Source: Mixophyes australis (Eukaryota; Chordata; Amphibia; Anura; Limnodynastidae). From it: a DNA stretch of 64,000 nt. A model generated the notes under the pieces. That model worked only from the letters and a program-made list of their open reading frames with translations, was not told the DNA's origin and did not search any database. This document shows positions 57,559 through 64,000 of this stretch, piece after piece (within the stretch, counting starts at the first letter, position 1; each line of letters begins with the position of its first letter). The DNA lies in assembly GCA_036250195.1 (NCBI GenBank), contig JAVHZZ010000003.1, positions 329,702,194-329,766,193 on the forward strand, read 5' to 3'. The position numbers and the translations under genes were made by a program.

Positions 57559-58069
57559 TCTATACACTAGATTTAAAGTACCTTAATGTATATGTGCAAC
57601 CCAAAATACAGCTACAGGAGCATAAGAGTACAGACTCAAAAAGCACCAATGTATTACATGTGTTGAGTTTGCTCTATAGTGTTGTAATTAGTTGACTTGA
57701 TAATGCATATAACTAAAATTCTATCGTTTCAGGTGAACTCCAATAATTATTATAAAGATTGTCATGAAAAATTGTTCAAAATCTCTGGACAATAAAACAA
57801 AAAGATCTTTTGCAAATTTACACCTAGCAAATAAGTATTAATTGTATTGTCATAAAAGAATCCACCAAATTATGACATCCAAATAGATGTCACAGTGGAT
57901 CCCGTGGCAACACCTTTGCACTGTTTATTAGCAAATGTAAAAAAAAATGTTGTATATACAAAATTCCAAAATTTTCATTTGAATGTCAGTTTTAGGTTAT
58001 AAATCTCATTCAAATTGTATATTTTTAATAATAGACAGAATATATTGTAGGATATTAGTAAACTGAATA

Positions 58070-58071
<2 letters not shown>

Positions 58072-58112
<41 letters not shown>
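58072..58112. repeat. (ATT)n microsatellite
   Basis: About 13 ATT units. Confidence 0.96.
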
Positions 58113-58116
<4 letters not shown>

Positions 58117-59537
58117 CAAATGATACAAGCTAGTTAATATCTGAGAAAAACAAGAATATTAATTTGTTGCAGTAAATGACTAATATATCTCACCTAGGAA
58201 TCAGAAACTGATGATTGGTGTTCAAATGTCAAATAATGCACCTATTGCAAAACTCTCTTGTACACCTCTTTAGAATATGTTTGTGCTATAAAACAAATAG
58301 TTATAATAAATTACGTCATACATGTAACTCCCTAAGTGCAAATAGCAAGCACATTTAGAGGAACAAACCTTGAATTATTAGGTAAATACATTTGCATACA
58401 ACCTTCCTGATTGGATAATCGGGATACATTAGGCCCCGCCTCTGACCATGCCAAGTGGTTTTCAGTGAAACCACATCCGCCTTTGAACCGATAAAATAAG
58501 GACTGTCCTAAGAAAACCATGACTGCTGGGAAGTATGTAGGTATAGTAATGTTATTAAAAACATGTGTCAAACAAATAATGGAGTGACAAAGGCTATGAT
58601 TTCCATACAATTGTAATATAAAAGGAAAAATTAAGGGATAGGACAGAAACCAGGCCCATTACTGCGGGTCAGTAAAGTGGAAACAATATAATATCAAAGG
58701 TAAAGTAAAGTAAAGGCATAGTAAACTCAAGACAATACAATAAGGGTTTTCTCTTCGAGTGTTGTTAAAAAACGACTAAACACACAACACTGGAGTTGTT
58801 GTCATGATTGCATATGTTGGAAAGGCTTATTAGCCTTCGCTCTTCTGTTATAAATACACTTTGAACCAGATTGATATATACAAGGCATTATGCAAAGACA
58901 AGAGGGCTCAAACTGAGATTTGCTTCCACAGCATAGTTATAAAGAGCCTTGTCACTAGCCTGCTACATTAAGCCATAGGTCACATAGAATGACTTAAATA
59001 AATATAACACTACATAAATTATTTACTTAGAAATAAATATGTGAACCTAACAACCAGAAGTCAGATTTTTGTTACCATTGTTTGTTGAGGCTGAAGAAAA
59101 GCCACAAACTGTAAGTATGAATAAGTTGTGCATTTTAGGGAAGCTATGGAACATTTTGTAATGTCAGCCTGAACCTGAAAACCACAAAACATCATAAAAC
59201 TGTAATTTTGCAGAGGGAGGTTTGATGGATGATCGGTGGGACCCACATATTCCAAAGAAAAACGTAATCTGTTACACAAAATGAGCTGAAAAATCCAAAA
59301 TACTTTTTTTTTTTTCATTTGGAAAACATTCTGAACTCATTAATTCCCAAGGTTCATTCATATCCTTTTGCAGGACTAACATACTGTATAACCCATGCAG
59401 CTGTGATATACATGACTATAGGCTTATTCATTCTTACTGATAAACTATAAATTTCTGCTTAGACAAGTTTCTAAATAAAAACTTTAATATATGTGCCATC
59501 CCCAATGAGACGAAGAAGTGACCTCCACCCCCTGCAA

Positions 59538-59600
59538 GCACACACACACACACACACACACAGACACACACACACACACACAGACACACATACACACACA
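59538..59600. repeat. (CA)n microsatellite, interrupted by CAGA
   Basis: Two regular cagacacaca interruptions divide the CA run. Confidence 0.95.
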
Positions 59601-59811
59601 AATTTGTGGGCTCTTGTCCACAGGAGCCAGTTGCGCCAAAACGTAAAAAGGGTACTGTGAGAAGATAATCCATAATCTCCTCATCCGAGCCGCATATAAC
59701 ACTACTATAGACATCATACGTAGCACAGAATAGAGATCTATGTGCCAAGACATTTTTTAAAGTTTCATTACACTTTGGATTCAACACTTTAAACCACACA
59801 TGTGGACATTT

Positions 59812-60060
59812 GGGGATATATTTATGAAACTGCAGATCTTAAAAAATTGGAGATGTTGCCCCAGAGCCGTAACTTAAAATTTTACCGCCTGGGGCGAGAA
59901 GCAAAACTGCCGCCTCCCTGTACCTCAATTTTAACCAAATGAACCCAAAATATTCCGAAACAGTGCCCCCCTACAGCTTTGCTCCTGGGCGTCCGCCCCT
60001 CTCGCACAGCCCTAGTTACGGATATGTCTATAGCTAAGTCTTGCAGCCATTTATTCTAAG
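59812..60060. mobile_element. Nested MITEs
   Basis: An outer copy begins ggggatatatttatgaaact and reaches ggagatgttgcc. It is then interrupted by a CAGAGCCGTAACT...AGTTACGG insertion (about 59867-60020) and resumes with ctatagc, matching the uninterrupted order at 57041. Confidence 0.6.
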
Positions 60061-61255
60061 CGGGAGATTCAATTCAGCGCAATCTGTCTCTGGAACAGTT
60101 CGCAGAGACACATCGCCTCCATGTTCTGACTGAAATTTCCACTAATTTGGTATTTGAATGGCTGTTGTATTCTTTTCTGCTTAGCGCTGGTTTTTCATAA
60201 GTTAATTCTAATACAAATTATTTTCAGGACTTGAGTTATCCTAGCCTTCCAACCTCAAGAACGAGAGGTAAGACACTGTAAATAACGGGCTATACTAGAC
60301 ACATATACTATTTTCTTTTTTTTGTGGACTTACAAACAGTTGTGCGTAAGATGCCACACATTCAAAACAGCAGATCAAATATGTATTTACAGCAAGGTGA
60401 ATTAAGTTTTTTCTTCCTGATTAGTTAATACACATAAAAAACATGATAGACTGCTCATTATAATTGGTTAGAAAATTGACTTACATTTAATGATACAGTC
60501 TCAGGTTGCATCCAACTGTCTCAGAAATGACAGATGAAATATGAAGTAATTACAGATAAGGAAACGAGAGGAGGATGCTCAAGGTAGAAAGGCTGAGCTT
60601 GCAGCAAGATAGCAGGAAGGAGAGAAAACTAAGAATGTGTGATTGATTTAAATGTTTGAGAACTAAAAAGGAAAATACAAACCGTAGTGTATTTAGAGTT
60701 CACCAGTAAGGTCAGTAAACACAGACAAGAAGAAAACAAAAATCTTAGTAGCAGGTTTTATATGATAATAAAACACATATTACAGACAATGTCAGAATTG
60801 TAAACAGCGTCAGTAAAAGTCATGTTTTACTTATCAGGAGTAAGAGATCATTTTTAACCTGTTAAATTTTACTACAATACAATAACCATACGTATCTTGG
60901 TTCCAATGATGTATTAGCTTTACATAATAAAGTACTATCATAATAGCACATTATAATCAGTGGATCATTCAGAACCCAAGAACTCAGTTAAAGGTTGTAA
61001 ACATAACATTCTACTGTCAGGACACAGTTGAAGTACAGAGTCTACAGAGGTACACGTCAGCTCAATACCATATGGTAAATCTGACTAGTAAAATAAAACA
61101 TATAATGGCGAATGGATAAGGAAGCTAAAAAAATAGAAGGGCAGAAACCCATTAAAGTGTATGTTCACCCAAAGCATTATTACATAATTTCCCACCAACT
61201 CCAGTTTTCTTACAAACTGTTCATCCCACGCTCTTTTTATTTCAAGATGCCGATG
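60061..61255. other. No gene seen
   Basis: AT-rich sequence without recognisable features. Confidence 0.55.
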
Positions 61256-61422
61256 TCAATTATTATCACAGTAGTCACCCTTGACCCAGCCCTGGTCCAT
61301 TCACTCATCATTTCTCGTCTTGACTATTGCAACCTCCTACTCACTGGCCTTCCTGACTCTCACTTTTTTGAACTTCAATCCATACAGAATGCAGAGGCTA
61401 GGCTCATTGTCACTCACCGGAC
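61256..61422 (+). pseudogene. L2/CR1-type LINE reverse-transcriptase fragment, 5' part
   Basis: Encodes an HSLIISRLDYCNLLLTGLP segment and LQSIQNAEARLIVTH, characteristic of the region after the catalytic core in L2-type reverse transcriptases. It continues at 63667 after a 2.2-kb insertion. Confidence 0.82.
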
Positions 61423-61644
61423 TGTGAGTGCTTCTTCCCGTATATTTAGGAACCGTGGCCGTCCTCCATCCTGAGGGTCTGCGCATGCGCAGCCCTTTCA
61501 AACCCTTCAGTACCTGTTCCTTTAACTTAATTGGCAGATCAGGCAACACTCCCTATATTAAGCACCTGTGGTCAATACCACGTTGCCTGATCTTGGAGTC
61601 TCATTCCCCATGAGCCTCTGAAGGTGTTCCTGTGTTTCCTCGTG

Positions 61645-61735
61645 TATTCAGCGCTGCTGATTCCTGTGGTTTCCAGACCACTTCTACTCCTGTGGTTTCC
61701 AGACCACTTCTACTCCTGTGGTTTCCAAACCACTT
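61645..61735. repeat. 27-bp tandem repeat
   Basis: Three copies of cctgtggtttccagaccact plus tctactc. Confidence 0.88.
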
Positions 61736-62430
61736 CAACCCTCCTGTGTATCATCGTGACTGTTAGCTGATTCCTATCCGCTGCCTCCGTGCACTACAGT
61801 CTTCAAACCACTTCAACCCTCCTGTGTATCATCGTGACTGTTAGCTGATTCCTATCCGCTGCCTCCGTGCACTACAGTCTTCAAACCACTTCAACCCTCC
61901 TGTGTATCATCGTGACTGTTAGCTGATTCCTATCCGCTGCCTCCGTGCACTACAGTCTTCAATCTACTTCAACTCTGCTGTGTATCATCGTGACTGTTAG
62001 CTGATTCCTATCCGCTGCCTCCGTGCACTACAGTCTTCAATCTACTTCAACTCACCTGTGTGTCATCGTGACTGTTAGCTGATTCCTATCCGCTGCCTCC
62101 GTGCACTACAGTCTTCAATCTACTTCAACCCTCCTGTGTATCATCGTGACTGTTAGCTGATTCCTATCCGCTGCCTCCGTGCACTACAGTCTTCAATCTA
62201 CTTCAACTCTGCTGTGTATCATCGTGACTGTTAGCTGATTCCTATCCGCTGCCTCCGTGCACTACAGTCTTCAATCTACTTCAACTCACCTGTGTGTCAT
62301 CGTGACTGTTAGCTGATTCCTATCCGCTGCCTCCGTGCACTACAGTCTTCAATCTACTTCAACTCGCCTGTGTTTCATCGTGACTGTTTGGCTGACTCCT
62401 ACCTGCTGCCTCTGTGCGCTTCAGTCTTCA
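61736..62430. repeat. 78-bp tandem array within the LTR-like element
   Basis: atcgtgactgttagctgatt starts at 61753, 61831, 61909, 61987, 62065, 62143, 62221, 62299 and (diverged) 62377, exactly 78 bp apart. Two variants (aactctgctgtgtatc and aactcacctgtgtgtc) recur at a two- or three-unit spacing, so larger blocks were copied. More degenerate units follow to about 62700. The 203-codon frame across it (62335-62946) is a by-product. Confidence 0.95.
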
Positions 62431-63189
62431 GCTCATCTCATCTCTCCCGTGTTTCCTCGAGACTGCTTCAACCGATTCCTATCCGCTGCTCTCCGTGCTC
62501 AACAGTTCCAGCTCAGCTCTGCTCTCCCGTGTTTCATCGTGGCTGCACCTGCTGGTTGCTACCCGCTACCCCCGTGTACCTGCAGAGTCCTGCTGACCGC
62601 TACTCCTCAGTTCTACTCGTGTCTACAACAGTTGATCCGCTCTCCGTGCTTCTCAGTGTTCCTGCTGGTCTCTACTCGCCAGTCTGCATCGGATCTGCGC
62701 CTCACTGCTTTCATCTCGTCTAGACCATCGCTACTCTTCAGGGTCCACCAGGAGTCCAGTTCTACATACTACTGCTTCCTGAGTATTTGTTCCCCTGCTG
62801 GTCTACCTACCTGTGCGCTGCACCTACTTGATTACCGCTTCACTCTTCTGGGACTTCGCATCCTGCCGGCCTCCAGCCGTTCAGGTATCTCTGCACTCCT
62901 GTCTGACAGCCTGCTCCTGAATCACGGTATGCATACTTCTCATTGACTGTGCTGGTGTATTGCATATCTTGCTGGACTGAGTTTGTTCTCCTCTGGAGTT
63001 TACTATCCGCTGAGACTATTACCATCATTGACTATGTTATCTTTTGCCCGGATAGTTTCAGTGACTTTCTGTTATTGCAGTGCTGTTCAGTCATTACTAT
63101 ATTGTGCATGTTATTGTGGATCAAGTTTAAGGTGCCCGTGTATCCTCTGTATTGCAGTCTCTCCCCGTGCTCCTCCTCACATATATATT

Positions 63190-63455
63190 CAGTGGTACAA
63201 CTTGCTAGAGGCAGACCACTGATCCCTGTTTCCTGTGTCACCTGTTCCAGTATCCTCTCACATAGCAGTGGTACAACTTGCTAACGCAGACCACTGACTC
63301 CCCGGATACCTCCACTTGGATTCCATTCCTTCACTCAGACAGCGGTACAACTTGCTATCCGCAGACCGCTGACTCTCATCACCTCCTCGTTTCTGTTGGA
63401 CATTCCTCCTCACTATAGCAGTGGTACAACTTGCTACCGCAGACCACTGACTACC
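63190..63455. repeat. Four ~76-bp repeats around ggtacaacttgcta
   Basis: ggtacaacttgct at 63194, 63270, 63344 and 63423, each followed by gcagaccactgact. In each, cagtggt and accactg can pair, giving a small hairpin. Confidence 0.9.
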
Positions 63456-63666
63456 CTCACGTGTCCTTTGTCCATACAGTTCCTCGTGTATTACTACATC
63501 CATATTACCAGTGCTGCTAGTCATAGACTTTCCTGAGCATCTCTATCATCTGCTATTTCCTGTTCCGTGATCACCCTGCTACCAGAGTACCATATTACCA
63601 TCTATACTGCTCTGGTAAGCCTATCACCTGGTGATCCCTGGGTAAAGACTCCTAGTGCCCGTGACA

Positions 63667-64000
63667 CTCATATTCCTCTCCCACTGCACCTCTTCTCTTC
63701 TCCTCTGCATAAATCCCTTCATTGGCTCCCTATCAGTTTCAGAATTCAGTTCAAGCTCCTTACCCTCCCTTACAAAGCCCTTACTGACACTTCTCCCCCA
63801 TACATCTCTACCTTGTCTCACACCTACCCGGCCACTCCGTCTCTGACCTCCGCCTCAATTCACCTCTCATTACCTCCTCCCATGCTCACCTCCAAGACTT
63901 CTGCCATGCTGCCCCTAAACTTTGGAACTTTCCCTACCCCGCCTCACTCGACTCTCCCCCAACCTTCAGTCCTTCAAACGCTCACTCAAAACTCACCTTT
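63667..64000 (+). pseudogene. L2/CR1-type LINE reverse-transcriptase fragment, 3' part
   Basis: Continues the fragment ending at 61422 with KSLHWLPISFRIQFKLLTL and TDTSPPYIS, the conserved tail of L2-type proteins, then loses frame. The window ends within it. Same family as 25480-25950. Confidence 0.82.

Larger units (their letters stand above)
57559..59811. other. No gene seen
   Basis: AT-rich DNA with two microsatellites. Minus-strand frames of 85-121 codons near 59061-59799 overlap the CA repeat and show no domain. Confidence 0.55.
61423..63666 (+). mobile_element. Solo-LTR-like insertion splitting the LINE
   Basis: Bounded by TGTGAG and GTGACA (TG...CA). It has a GCGCATGCGC palindrome at 61482 upstream of a tccctatattaag TATA-like box near 61550, and no coding domain. 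A matching short flank duplication is not visible, so LTR identity rests on the ends, the promoter layout and the clean interruption of the LINE frame. Confidence 0.55.

Noticed and set aside
62335..62946. 203-codon plus-strand frame as a gene
   Set aside because: It runs through the 78-bp repeats of an LTR-like element, overlaps other open frames and has no domain.

Overview
The window looks like gene-poor, repeat-dense DNA from a large vertebrate genome, most likely a frog. The evidence is a Penelope-like retroelement with a GIY-YIG endonuclease, hAT transposons and hAT-type miniature elements, decayed zinc-finger sequence with the spacer style of amphibian C2H2 genes, L2/CR1-type LINE tails, a tRNA-derived SINE, a Tc1 transposon and many (TA)n tracts. 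The species call is an inference. I found no convincing host exon, no tRNA or rRNA gene and no CRISPR array. The only long intact reading frames belong to two mobile elements.

Layout. 1-13.4 kb: AT-rich DNA with palindromic miniature elements, one short Helitron-like copy (2464-2862), a 3.1-kb array of a 54-bp minisatellite (3704-6836), a decayed SGNH-hydrolase fragment on the minus strand (8436-8985), a SINE head, and a 240-bp repeat with a 14-bp target duplication. 13.4-20.6 kb: a nested stack. A Helitron-like element (13445-14547) carries a hAT miniature element (8-bp duplication), and a nearly full-length Penelope-like element (14582-19402, minus strand) sits in the adjoining (TA)n. The last 393 bp of the stack are repeated on the other side of the Penelope element with one visible difference, so they look like an unusually long target-site duplication. 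A second, truncated Penelope copy follows. Both Penelope copies carry a hammerhead-ribozyme motif.

20.6-33.2 kb: mostly anonymous DNA with scattered miniature elements, LTR-like fragments and a LINE 3' end. 33272-40345: a complete 7.07-kb autonomous hAT transposon with matched ends, an 8-bp TATAGAAG duplication, an intact 1002-residue transposase on the minus strand, a 77-bp satellite-like array and decayed copies of its own coding region. 41-54.9 kb: old segmental duplications carrying C2H2 zinc-finger remnants, pyrimidine tracts and a triplicated module with a 48-bp minisatellite. 54919-56477: a Tc1-type transposon killed by five in-frame stops. The window ends with an L2-like LINE split by a 2.2-kb solo-LTR-like insertion with its own 78-bp repeats.

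How it works together. The Penelope element has the parts of a self-mobile unit: an upstream ORF, an RT plus GIY-YIG protein, a cluster of NRF1-like and YY1-like sites, and a ribozyme. The hAT has ends and a transposase that could act on them and on related miniature elements. Everything else is passive or decayed.
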